The notes: generated by a model from the sequence alone, not told the origin. Counted from the first letter of the stretch, positions 1 through 8,279 are shown. The stretch is 19,658 nucleotides of DNA from CAZFLY01 sp964519995 (GCA_964519995.1 CAZFLY010000053.1:1-19658); one strand, 5' to 3'. Translations and numbers: made by a program.

Positions 1-1
1 G

Positions 2-292
2 ACGCCGGCTATTCTGATATTCACTCCTATCTTTTTGCCTATCGTTGAGAAACTCGGCGTGCACCCGTTACATTTTGGCATCATTATCATAATGAATTTG
101 TGTATAGGACTTTGTACGCCGCCTGTCGGGACGTGCCTTTTCCTCGGTTGCGGCGTAGTGCAAACTACGGTGACGAAAGTAATGCGTCATATCCTGCCCT
201 TTTTTGTTGCAATGGTAGTTACGCTCTTGATCTGTACGTTCGTGCCTGAAATATCCATGTGGCTGCCCGACAAACTCGGATTTGTTAAGTAG
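2..292 (+). CDS. TRAP transporter large permease (DctM-type), C-terminal fragment
   Basis: This is the last 96 codons of a gene that begins upstream of the window; the frame is open from base 2. The protein is highly hydrophobic. It contains the segment GLCTPPVGTCLF, the conserved proline/glycine-rich stretch near the C-terminus of DctM/TRAP large permeases, followed by a final membrane helix. TRAP large permeases form the inner-membrane channel that, with a small membrane subunit and a periplasmic binding protein, takes up organic acids including sugar acids by sodium or proton symport. The other subunits are not in the window. A GH67 gene follows about 70 bases downstream on the same strand, so an operon and uptake of glucuronate, aldouronates or a related acid are plausible inferences. 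Family assignment is fairly firm; the substrate is not. Confidence 0.88.
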   Translation, partial: TPAILIFTPIFLPIVEKLGVHPLHFGIIIIMNLCIGLCTPPVGTCLFLGCGVVQTTVTKVMRHILPFFVAMVVTLLICTFVPEISMWLPDKLGFVK

Positions 293-363
293 CTATGTAA
301 ATAAATATTTTGAGGAAACAGGGCTGGGTGCGATATAGTGCTAACGTATCTTACTTGATTGGA

Positions 364-2520
364 ATGGATATGAAATACTCAATGCAGGATATGCTCTTCG
401 TTTTATGTATTTTGGTTTTAGCCTGTCCGATGGTAAGTGCTCATGATGGCTATGACCTTTGGATGGCCTACAGCAAGCTGGATGATGAAACGATATTGAA
501 AGAATACAAACAGGCTTTTTCTTCTATTGTAATTCAGGGCCAATCTGAAACGCTCCGCATTATTCGAGAGGAAGTGAAAAAAGGACTGGATGGTCTTTTA
601 GGAGCCGATTTGCCTATATGCAGTACGCTTACTACAGGTTGTTCTCTTGTCATTGGCACACCGACACAGTCCAACCTCATGCAAAAATTAGACTTGTCCA
701 GTGAATTAGTAACTTTAGGGCATGAAGGATTCCTGATTCGAGCAATCGAGATTGACGGCATTCCATCAGTGGTCATCACCGCAAACGAAGATATAGGTCT
801 TTTGTATGGTTCTTTTCATTTATTGAGACTTATGCAAAACGGACAGTCCCTCAGGGACGCAAACATCTGCTCCAGGCCTCGAATTCAATACCGACTCTTG
901 AATCACTGGGACAATCTGAACGGCTCAGTAGAGCGAGGTTATGCGGGCAGGTCACTATGGAAATGGAATGAACTGCCGGAGACTATAGACCCACGATATA
1001 GAGATTATGCACGAGCTAATGCTTCTGTCGGTATCAATGGAACGGTAGTCAACAACGTAAATGCCAATCCTGTTATCTTAACGGCTGAATATATTACTAA
1101 ACTCAAAGTGCTGGCCGATGTGTTCAGACCTTATGGTATAAAGGTATTTGTCTCTATTCGCTTTTCGTCTCCACTTCGGCCGACATCTGATAAGAATAGT
1201 CGACGTGGCGGCATTGGTTCTCTGGAAACGGCTGATCCTTTGGATCCTGATGTTCGACATTGGTGGAAAGAAAAAGTCAAAGAGATATATCAGTCGATTC
1301 CCGATTTTGGGGGATTTCTGGTAAAGGCCAATTCCGAAGGCATGCCCGGCCCGCAGGATTATAAGAGAACCCACGCCGATGGGGCTAATATGCTGGCTGA
1401 GGCCTTGGCTCCATATAGCGGCATAGTGATGTGGCGGGCTTTTGTATATGATCCTGAGGTTGATCCCGATCGAGCCAAACGTGCGTATAAGGAATTTACT
1501 CCCCTGGATGGACAGTTTAATACAAATGTTTTTGTTCAATCTAAAAATGGTCCGATTGATTTTCAGCCCCGCGAGCCTGTTCACCCCCTGTTTGGGGCCA
1601 TGCCCAAGACACCTCTGATGCTGGAATTACAGATTACTCAAGAGTACTTAGGACATTCAAAGCATCTGGTTTTTCTAGCGCCCATGTGGAAAGAATACTT
1701 AGAGTTTGACACTCATGCCAAGGGTCAAGGCTCGCACGTTTACCGGATCGTGGATGGGGCTTTGCACAATTACTCCATGACCGGTATTGCGGGTGTGGCC
1801 AATACCGGATCGGACCGCAATTGGTGTGGTCATCTCTTTGGCCAGGCCAACTGGTATGCCTTTGGTCGCCTATCCTGGGACCACAGCCTGTCCAGCGAAT
1901 CGATAGCTGAAGAATGGATTCGCATGACACTAAGCCGAAATAATGATGTAATCAAGACAATCAAATCAATGATGATGGGGTCGTGGGAGGCTTGCGTCAA
2001 CTACATGACTCCGTTAGGACTCCATCATATTATGCAGGAAGGTTTCCATTACGGCCCCAGCCCCGACCATGCCCGAGGTCGGCAAGACTGGACCTCCGTT
2101 TACTACCACCGTGCCGATAGTGAAGGATTGGGATTCAACCGAAGTTCAACCGGCAGCCAGGCAACAAGCCAGTACTTTTCACCAAATGCCGAGAGATTTG
2201 ACAATCTGAAAACATGTCCTGAAAAATACCTGCTTTGGTTTCACCATGTAAACTGGGACCATAAAATGGAATCGGGCAGGACTTTGTGGGAGGAACTATG
2301 TTATAGATACAATACGGGAGTTAATTATGTAAAAGAGATGAGACTGAAGTGGGATACGCTGGAAAAGTATATTGATAAAGATATATATTTGCATGTTCAG
2401 AAAAAACTGGCCACACAGGAAAAAGATGCCATAGTTTGGCGAGATACATGTCTTAACTATTTTCAAAAATTCAGTAACAAACCGGTGCCGGTTTTCTCTG
2501 ACAAAGTCATTATTGAGTAA
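364..2520 (+). CDS. aguA: Exported GH67 alpha-glucuronidase
   Basis: GH67 enzymes release (4-O-methyl)-glucuronic acid from the non-reducing end of xylo-oligosaccharides. The three family parts are visible: an N-terminal sandwich domain (about residues 30-160), a (beta/alpha)8 barrel and a helical C-terminal domain. Numbered from this start, the expected acid is E325 in KANSEG. The two carboxylates of the inverting mechanism are D399 in NGPIDFQ and E427 in QITQEY, and their 28-residue spacing matches characterised members as I remember them. Signatures such as NHWDN and ERGYAGRS are also present. The ATG at 364 gives a hydrophobic signal peptide ending near MVSA; the frame is open to a TTG at 310, and ATGs at 370 and 382 are alternatives. 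No strong ribosome site decides between them. The length is normal for the family. GH115 follows after 60 bases, so co-transcription is likely. Confidence 0.96.
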   Translation: MDMKYSMQDMLFVLCILVLACPMVSAHDGYDLWMAYSKLDDETILKEYKQAFSSIVIQGQSETLRIIREEVKKGLDGLLGADLPICSTLTTGCSLVIGTPTQSNLMQKLDLSSELVTLGHEGFLIRAIEIDGIPSVVITANEDIGLLYGSFHLLRLMQNGQSLRDANICSRPRIQYRLLNHWDNLNGSVERGYAGRSLWKWNELPETIDPRYRDYARANASVGINGTVVNNVNANPVILTAEYITKLKVLADVFRPYGIKVFVSIRFSSPLRPTSDKNSRRGGIGSLETADPLDPDVRHWWKEKVKEIYQSIPDFGGFLVKANSEGMPGPQDYKRTHADGANMLAEALAPYSGIVMWRAFVYDPEVDPDRAKRAYKEFTPLDGQFNTNVFVQSKNGPIDFQPREPVHPLFGAMPKTPLMLELQITQEYLGHSKHLVFLAPMWKEYLEFDTHAKGQGSHVYRIVDGALHNYSMTGIAGVANTGSDRNWCGHLFGQANWYAFGRLSWDHSLSSESIAEEWIRMTLSRNNDVIKTIKSMMMGSWEACVNYMTPLGLHHIMQEGFHYGPSPDHARGRQDWTSVYYHRADSEGLGFNRSSTGSQATSQYFSPNAERFDNLKTCPEKYLLWFHHVNWDHKMESGRTLWEELCYRYNTGVNYVKEMRLKWDTLEKYIDKDIYLHVQKKLATQEKDAIVWRDTCLNYFQKFSNKPVPVFSDKVIIE

Positions 2521-2565
2521 AATCAATCATGCGTGATGTTGAGCGGAACATAAATCTAATTCTGT

Positions 2566-2574
2566 AGAAGGAGA
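2566..2574 (+). promoter_or_regulatory. Ribosome binding site of the GH115 gene
   Basis: AGAAGGAGA lies just upstream of the ATG at 2581, with a spacer of 6 bases. It is one of the clearest Shine-Dalgarno matches in the window and fixes the GH115 start. Confidence 0.7.
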
Positions 2575-2580
2575 TTCGTT

Positions 2581-5490
2581 ATGCGAACAACCACTCTAAC
2601 TAAAATTGTCTTAATTATTGCTCTATGCCTGTTTTCTTTTCATCGTGATGCCTTAGCTATCGGCCAGACTCGATATGTGGACTGCGTTTCCAGCAAAGGC
2701 AGTTTCAGCCTTGCACAAAAAGAAGAACTAGCCACGCTTTACGTTGATTCTAATGATTATGCCGGTGTTATCCGTGCCGTGAAGGACCTGCAAGCAGATG
2801 TTGCCCGTGCCACTAACCATACGCCGAAGGTCATACATGAACAAGCATCCCTTGGAAAAAACACGGTTATCATAGGCACGATTGGAAAAAGCCAAATCAT
2901 CGACCAGTTGATCAAAAATGGTAAAGTCGATGCGACGCAGATAGCCGGCAAGTGGGAATCGTTTCTCATTCAGGTTGTGCAGGATCCTTTGCCTGGTGTA
3001 ACTAACGGGTTGATTATCGCCGGCAGTGACAAAAGGGGAACCATCTACGGCATATACGATCTTTCCGAGCAGATTGGGGTCTCACCGTGGTATTGGTGGG
3101 CGGATGTGCCGGTCGAACATAAAGACAGTCTTTTTGTCAAGGCGGGCAGATATATACAAGGGCCCCCCGCCGTCAAGTATCGCGGAATTTTTATTAACGA
3201 TGAGGGTTGGGCGCTTAGCCCATGGGTCAAAGAAAAATTCGGGAACTTTAATAGCAAGTTTTACACGAAGGTCTTCGAATTATTGCTCCGTCTGAAGGCG
3301 AATTACATGTGGCCGGCGATGTGGAGCAACGCTTTCAACGAGGATGACCCGAATAACCCTATTTTAGCAGACGAATATGGAATCGTAATGGGAAATTCTC
3401 ATCAGGAGCCGATGCTGCGGGCGCAAAAAGAATGGGACAGAAGATACGGCAAGAGCTGGAACTATTGGACCGACGCCAATAATCTTCAAAAATTCTGGCG
3501 AGAAGGAGTCAGGCGAAATAAGAATTACGAAAGCATAATTTCAATGGGCCTGCGCGGAGCAGACGACACCGCAATGGCCAAAGACAAACCTATTCAGGAA
3601 ATCATTGATAAGCTCCACGAGATTATTGACGTGCAGCGTAAAATAATAGCCGAGGAAGTCAATCCTGATTTAACGAAAGTGCCTCAGTTATGGTGTCCTT
3701 ATAAAGAGACACAGGAATATTATGAAAAAGGAGCAAAAATTCCCGACGATATAACAATACTCTGGTGCGACGACAATTGGGGCAATATCAGGCGACTGCC
3801 AACGGAACAGGAGCGTAAAAGGAGCGGCGGGGCAGGTATCTATTGCCATTTCGACTTCCATGGCGGACCCCGCTCATACGAATGGCTTAATACCAGCCCC
3901 ATACCAAGAATCTGGGAACAGATGCACTTAGCATATCGTTACGGGGCCGATAGAATCTGGATTGTGAACGTCGGCGATATCAAACCGATGGAGTTTCCGA
4001 TCTCGTTTTTCATTGATTACGGCTGGAATCCCGATAGGTGGCCGGCGGATAAATTACCCGAATACACTAAACTCTGGGCAGAGCAGCAGTTCGGCCAAAA
4101 GTACGTGGCGGACATAGCAGACATCCTCACTAAGTACACAAAATACAACGGCAGACGCAAACCTGAGCTGCTGGCCGATACCTACAGCTTAGTAAACTAT
4201 CGCGAGGCAGAAACAGTTGTCGATGACTATAACAAACTTGCGGAGAAGGCCAACAAGATTTACAAGACTCTTCCAAACGAATACAGAGATGCCTATTATC
4301 AGCTTGTGCTGTATCCGGTGATTGCCTGTGCTAATTTGAACGAGCTTTATTTAGCTCTCGGAAAGAATCGTCTCTACGAAAAACAAGGACGCGCCGCTAC
4401 CAACGATATGGCCGATAAGGTTAAAGAGCTGTATAAGAAAGACGCCGAGATAACTAACTACTATAACAAGGTTCTGGCAGGCGGAAAATGGAACCATCTG
4501 GCGGACACAACGCATATCGGCTATACATCCTGGAATCCGCCCCCAAAAAATATTATGCCCGAGGTCAAGAACATAAACGTCCCAGCTGAGGCAGATATGG
4601 GCGTGGCGATTGAAGGTTCGGAAAACTGGTGGCCAATGGAGGACAGCGAAGCATTATTGCCTGAATTTGATCCTTTTAACCAACAGAAATATTATATAGA
4701 GGTATTTAATCGCGGACGTGTGCCTTTTGATTACAAAATTGAATCAAGAGAATCTTGGCTAATAGTCACGCCTAATCAAGCAAAAGTTGATAAAGAGCAG
4801 CGAGTGTGGGTAAGCGTAGACTGGCAGCAGGTGCCAACCGGAACACATCGCGCTGCGATTACCATAACCGGACCGAATGAAAGCAGCGTCGTCGTTCAGG
4901 CCGTCGTTAAAAATCCAGCGTCTCCGAAACGAGACCAGGTGAGTGGCTTTGTCGAGGCCAACGGGTATGTTTCTATGGAGGCTGAACATTATACCAATGC
5001 GGTAAATAAAGCACCTGTAAGATGGCTGCGCATCCCGGATTTAGGCCGGACACTTTCGGGAATGACGCCGTTTCCGGTCACCGCAAAAAGTCAGTCGCCC
5101 GGAGGAGACGGCCCCCGTTTGGAATATCGTATGCATCTTTTTAATAGTGGTAAAGTTGAAGTGAAGGTGTATCTATCTCCCACCCAAAACTTTCATAATA
5201 CTCAAGGATTGCGGTACGCTATTTCGTTCGATGATGAGACGCCACAAATTATTAACATCCATGTGAATGATACAATTCCTGACTGGAAGTACCCTCCAAC
5301 CTGGAATCAGGCGGTAAGTGAGAATATTAAAGTGATGATCTCTGAACACATGCTCAAAAAGCCGGGTGAGCATGTTTTAAAATTCTGGATGGTCAATCCG
5401 GGCATTGTGCTGCAGAAGATCGTCGTGAATACGGGAGGTGTTAAACCGAGCTATCTTGGCCCGCCTGAAAGCTTTCACAACAGCGGCTAG
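2581..5490 (+). CDS. Exported GH115 xylan alpha-1,2-glucuronidase
   Basis: GH115 enzymes remove (methyl)glucuronic acid from both terminal and internal xylose units of glucuronoxylan, so they act on polymer as well as oligomers. The 969-residue protein starts with a signal peptide (about residues 1-26, ending DALA). An N-terminal domain follows, then the catalytic barrel with family-typical stretches: SPWYWWADVPVE, KYRGIFINDEGWALSPW, RLKANYMWPAMWSNAF and ILWCDDNWGNIRRLP. Further on are YCHFDFHGGPRSYEWLNT and RIWIVNVGDIKPMEFPISFF. The C-terminal third contains a beta-rich region and, from about residue 790, the GH115 C-terminal domain beginning near EANGYVSMEAEHY. Length and domain order are typical. 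It lies directly after GH67 and probably forms a unit with it: GH115 on long chains, GH67 on short ones. The start is supported by a strong ribosome site. Confidence 0.96.
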   Translation: MRTTTLTKIVLIIALCLFSFHRDALAIGQTRYVDCVSSKGSFSLAQKEELATLYVDSNDYAGVIRAVKDLQADVARATNHTPKVIHEQASLGKNTVIIGTIGKSQIIDQLIKNGKVDATQIAGKWESFLIQVVQDPLPGVTNGLIIAGSDKRGTIYGIYDLSEQIGVSPWYWWADVPVEHKDSLFVKAGRYIQGPPAVKYRGIFINDEGWALSPWVKEKFGNFNSKFYTKVFELLLRLKANYMWPAMWSNAFNEDDPNNPILADEYGIVMGNSHQEPMLRAQKEWDRRYGKSWNYWTDANNLQKFWREGVRRNKNYESIISMGLRGADDTAMAKDKPIQEIIDKLHEIIDVQRKIIAEEVNPDLTKVPQLWCPYKETQEYYEKGAKIPDDITILWCDDNWGNIRRLPTEQERKRSGGAGIYCHFDFHGGPRSYEWLNTSPIPRIWEQMHLAYRYGADRIWIVNVGDIKPMEFPISFFIDYGWNPDRWPADKLPEYTKLWAEQQFGQKYVADIADILTKYTKYNGRRKPELLADTYSLVNYREAETVVDDYNKLAEKANKIYKTLPNEYRDAYYQLVLYPVIACANLNELYLALGKNRLYEKQGRAATNDMADKVKELYKKDAEITNYYNKVLAGGKWNHLADTTHIGYTSWNPPPKNIMPEVKNINVPAEADMGVAIEGSENWWPMEDSEALLPEFDPFNQQKYYIEVFNRGRVPFDYKIESRESWLIVTPNQAKVDKEQRVWVSVDWQQVPTGTHRAAITITGPNESSVVVQAVVKNPASPKRDQVSGFVEANGYVSMEAEHYTNAVNKAPVRWLRIPDLGRTLSGMTPFPVTAKSQSPGGDGPRLEYRMHLFNSGKVEVKVYLSPTQNFHNTQGLRYAISFDDETPQIINIHVNDTIPDWKYPPTWNQAVSENIKVMISEHMLKKPGEHVLKFWMVNPGIVLQKIVVNTGGVKPSYLGPPESFHNSG

Positions 5491-5539
5491 TTCATAAATA
5501 AAAAATCAAAGATTAAAAAGCAAAATGAAAAATGAAGAT

Positions 5540-5689
5540 GCTCTGTAGAAAACATCGTGCTAAAAATCGTCATTGCGAGCGGAGCGAAGCAATCTCAAGT
5601 TGAAGAAGGCTTTTTCTGCCTGTCGGAAAGGAGATTGCCACGGCCTTTCAGGCCTCGCAATGACGTCCTGCGCAAGATTTCTACAAAGC
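5540..5689. repeat. Nested palindromic element with GCTCTGTAGAAAA-type ends and a CATTGCGAGC core
   Basis: The outer ends are GCTCTGTAGAAAA on the left and TTTCTACAAAGC on the right, which are near reverse complements. Inside lies a second palindrome at 5568-5665 with arms starting CGTCATTGCGAGC and ending TCGCAATGACG, and an inner pair AGCAATCTC/GAGATTGCC. The layout is that of a small non-coding element with terminal inverted repeats. There is no open frame for a transposase, so it would have to be mobilised in trans if at all. Confidence 0.75.
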
Positions 5690-5730
5690 AAAATAAAAAA
5701 CTCAAAAAGTAATCTTTGTGTTTTGATATT

Positions 5731-5901
5731 GCTCTGTAGAAAAGACCCTCATGTCATTTCGACCGAAGCCCCCGTGTCTTCTGTCGAAGACAGAAATGGG
5801 GGCGAAGTGGAGAAATCTGCATGCAATACGCTGCTAATCCAGATTTCTCCACTCCGTTCGCTGCGCTCACTACGGTCGAAATGACATCTTTTCTACAAAG
5901 C
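5731..5901. repeat. Second GCTCTGTAGAAAA-ended element with a GTCATTTCGACC core and internal C/G hairpin
   Basis: The outer ends are the same as in the element at 5540-5689 (GCTCTGTAGAAAA and TTTTCTACAAAGC). The inner palindrome is a different one: GTCATTTCGACCG ... CGGTCGAAATGAC at 5753-5885, enclosing GAGAAATCT/AGATTTCTC. A further hairpin, five C to five G at 5769-5802 with TTCTGTC/GACAGAA arms, sits inside its left arm. The ten bases TTTTGATATT occur immediately before the element (5721-5730) and again two bases after its right end (5903-5912), which resembles a target duplication, although the surrounding sequence is AT-rich. Confidence 0.75.
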
Positions 5902-5983
5902 ATTTTGATATTTGATTTTCTCGGCATCTATGCCGCTACGTGTTCCGAGAGTAGGATAAAATAGCTTGAAACGCAAGGCAATA

Positions 5984-6012
5984 TTGCGGGCCGATGGCTA
6001 ATATGTTATCAT
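5984..6012 (+). promoter_or_regulatory. Candidate promoter for the GH30 gene
   Basis: TTGCGG (5984-5989) and TATCAT (6007-6012) are separated by 17 bases and lie about 85 bases upstream of the GH30 start. The match is only moderate. It is offered because the large palindromic gap before GH30 makes a separate promoter likely. Confidence 0.25.
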
Positions 6013-6097
6013 GCAAAACCAACAAAATAACGGGCAGCCGATAAATAAGCCACAGGCTTATAAATTTTAAATTAACTCTGGATTGAGGAGAATCAGC

Positions 6098-7915
6098 ATG
6101 TCATCAAAGGGTTTGTGTGTATCTCTGTTTTTCCTGTTGTCTTTGTCATTGTCACACGCTTACGGCGACACCAACATCCTGGCCAATCCCGGCTTTGAAA
6201 AGGGAACGGACGGCTGGTTCGACCGAACCTGCTCAATTGAGACCGTTACATCGCCGGTTCACAGCGGTTCGGGCAGTGCCAAAACATACAACAGAGGCGC
6301 GAACTGGCAGGGAATAAAACAGTCTGTGTTTGGAAAAATGGAGGGGGGCGAGACGTACAAGCTATCAGGTTGGGTAAGACTTGAAAACGCTCCGAGCGAT
6401 TCTGTTGCTTTATCCGTCGAGCAGCAGGATGACAGCGGTACCAATTATCATAACATAGCCAGTGCTACTGCCACGGACAGTAACTGGGTTGAGCTTTCAG
6501 GTGATTTCACGCTGAACATAAGAGGCACGCTATCGGTGCTTGATGTTTACTTTGAAGGCCCTGCGCCGGGAGTTAATTTCTTCGTCGATGACGCGAACGC
6601 GTATGGCCCTGAGGTCATTGCTCCCAAGCCTATTCCCGCCGAACCCACCGGGACAGGCCAAATTGATGTAAGTACTCGCCATCAAAAAATAGAAGGTTTT
6701 GGTGCCTCAGGCGCCTACTACACCATGAATTTTGTTAACCATAAAGAAAAAGCCGAACTATGTAATCTGCTCTTCAAGGAGCTTGGCCTTGACATATTCC
6801 GCATAAGAAACAATTACGATATGGACCCAAATTCCTTCCGCGAAACAGTGGAGATCGCCAAGTGTGGTGAAGCGGCTCTCGGCCGAGACCTGAAGATTAT
6901 GATGTCCTCGTGGTCACCACCTGCTTATTTAAAAAGCAATAATAGTTTAATCGGTGGAACTCTCAAGAAAAACGATGGAAAATATATGTACGCTGAGTTT
7001 GCACAGTGGTGGAGTGACTCTTTGGTTGCATACGCCAAAGCAGGCCTCAAAGTTGATTATATAAATATACAGAATGAGCTTGATTACGAAGCCCCATGGG
7101 CCTCGTGCAAATTCACTCCTACAGCAACTACAGATCCAAACCTGGCTGCCTATGACACCACCTTTGAGGCGGTTTGGCAAAAGTTGAATGCTGAAATGGG
7201 CTCGGATATGCCGAAGATGCTCGCCCCCGAATCTTCCGGTTTAGGCAATTGCAAGGATTATATAGAAAATTTGGACGACCTGTCCCACGTTTATGGTTAT
7301 TCACACCATCTCTACGATTGCAGCGGTTGCGGCTCAGCACCTGATCGGTTTATTCCCAGAATGGTCAGCCTTAGTGACTTTGTTTTGCAGCACGGTAACA
7401 AGCCTCTGTTCCAGACGGAGTTCGAGCACGACCCAAACACATGGACCGGCGCAATCAATACAGCGCATTTGATACACAATTCTCTGACTGTGGAGAAAGT
7501 AGCTGCATATTTGTACTGGGATTTGTTCTGGGCGCCCAGAACCGCCCTGCTCAGCATGGACGATCCATACACATACACTATCAAGCCCAACTACTATGCT
7601 TTCAAACACTATTCAGCTTTCATAGATTCGGGCTTCCAGCGCGTGGAGGCCACGACCGAAAATACCGGCCTGAGGTTCTCAGCCTATATCAGCCCGGATA
7701 ATAAAAAACTGACCGTGGTCATAATCAATATCACTGCGGACATCGATATTGCTCTCGCCCTTTCTTTTAAGGATTTCTCAATTTCCAAAGGTGAAATTTA
7801 TCGCTCAAGTCAGACGGAAAATTGTGTCCGTGTCGGCAGCTATAATGGACAGGCTCCGTTGAAACTGCCCGCGTACTCTATAACAACTCTGGCGCTTTCC
7901 GCCAGCGGAGGGTGA
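6098..7915 (+). CDS. Secreted GH30 glycoside hydrolase (probable endo-xylanase) with N-terminal CBM-like domain
   Basis: The start is the ATG at 6098, preceded by TGAGGAG at 6084-6090; an upstream TTG in the same frame overlaps that ribosome site and is rejected. A signal peptide (about residues 1-23) is followed by a beta-sandwich domain (about 25-165, beginning NILANPGFEKGTDGWF) of the CBM4/CBM9/CBM22-like kind, and then a Pro-rich linker. The GH30 barrel starts near GQIDVSTRHQKIEGFGASG. The acid/base is E327 in INIQNELDY and the nucleophile is E441 in FQTEFEHD, as expected for this retaining clan GH-A family. A short C-terminal beta domain closes the protein. Many GH30 enzymes of related type are glucuronoxylan-directed xylanases, and the two neighbouring alpha-glucuronidases support that role. 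The loop that carries the glucuronate-binding arginines in GH30 subfamily 8 looks different here, so the subfamily is uncertain. Confidence 0.9.
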   Translation: MSSKGLCVSLFFLLSLSLSHAYGDTNILANPGFEKGTDGWFDRTCSIETVTSPVHSGSGSAKTYNRGANWQGIKQSVFGKMEGGETYKLSGWVRLENAPSDSVALSVEQQDDSGTNYHNIASATATDSNWVELSGDFTLNIRGTLSVLDVYFEGPAPGVNFFVDDANAYGPEVIAPKPIPAEPTGTGQIDVSTRHQKIEGFGASGAYYTMNFVNHKEKAELCNLLFKELGLDIFRIRNNYDMDPNSFRETVEIAKCGEAALGRDLKIMMSSWSPPAYLKSNNSLIGGTLKKNDGKYMYAEFAQWWSDSLVAYAKAGLKVDYINIQNELDYEAPWASCKFTPTATTDPNLAAYDTTFEAVWQKLNAEMGSDMPKMLAPESSGLGNCKDYIENLDDLSHVYGYSHHLYDCSGCGSAPDRFIPRMVSLSDFVLQHGNKPLFQTEFEHDPNTWTGAINTAHLIHNSLTVEKVAAYLYWDLFWAPRTALLSMDDPYTYTIKPNYYAFKHYSAFIDSGFQRVEATTENTGLRFSAYISPDNKKLTVVIINITADIDIALALSFKDFSISKGEIYRSSQTENCVRVGSYNGQAPLKLPAYSITTLALSASGG

Positions 7916-8081
7916 CCCGCCTCCTGATGCACCGACAGCTCTGGTGGGTAATAATACGAATAGAGACCGCCTGGATGCTGGATGCTCGATACTCGATGTT
8001 CATCGTCGTTGTAAAGTAGTTCATTGTTTGGTGGGCTATCCACTCTACAATACTATTACATAGACCGTCGCAGGAGAGAAA

Positions 8082-8239
8082 CCCCCCAGGCAGGCCTGGG
8101 GGCTAAGCGAAACCCTGGGTAAAACCCAGGGCTAAATATTTTTGGATTACGTATCCCCCAACTAAGACATTCGAGGGCAGGCAAGTACAGAATGACACGG
8201 CAATAAATTACAACAAAAACCCCGCAATAAATTGCGGGG
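8082..8239. repeat. Three short C/G hairpins with AA...CTAA feet
   Basis: Three hairpins lie in the convergent gap after GH30: 8082-8102 (C-run, AGG/CCT, G-run), 8113-8131 (CCCTGGG/CCCAGGG) and 8220-8239 (CCCCGCAAT/ATTGCGGGG). Each is preceded by AAA and followed by CTAA, so on the other strand each reads TTAG, hairpin, TTT. They could act as bidirectional transcription stops between GH30 and the isomerase gene, or be members of a dispersed REP-like family. The rest of 7916-8294 shows no gene. Confidence 0.7.
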
Positions 8240-8248
8240 CTAACCATT

Positions 8249-8279
8249 TAAGATTGCCACACTGCGCTTGCAATGACGA
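8249..8279. repeat. Half copy of the CATTGCGAGC palindromic family
   Basis: The stretch reads AGATTGCCAC ... TTGCAATGACG. It matches the right arm of the inner palindrome at 5568-5665 (AGATTGCCACGG ... TCGCAATGACG), but no matching left arm is visible upstream. It looks like a decayed or solo half of that element. Confidence 0.5.

Noticed and set aside
5573..5884. 103-codon open frame between GH115 and GH30
   Set aside because: It lies across the two nested palindromic elements. Its sequence (ending LRSLRSLRSK) is what such repeats give when translated, and there is no ribosome site.
8082..8279. Possible CRISPR array from closely spaced hairpins
   Set aside because: The hairpins differ in stem sequence and length, spacing is irregular, and there is no constant direct repeat or cas gene.
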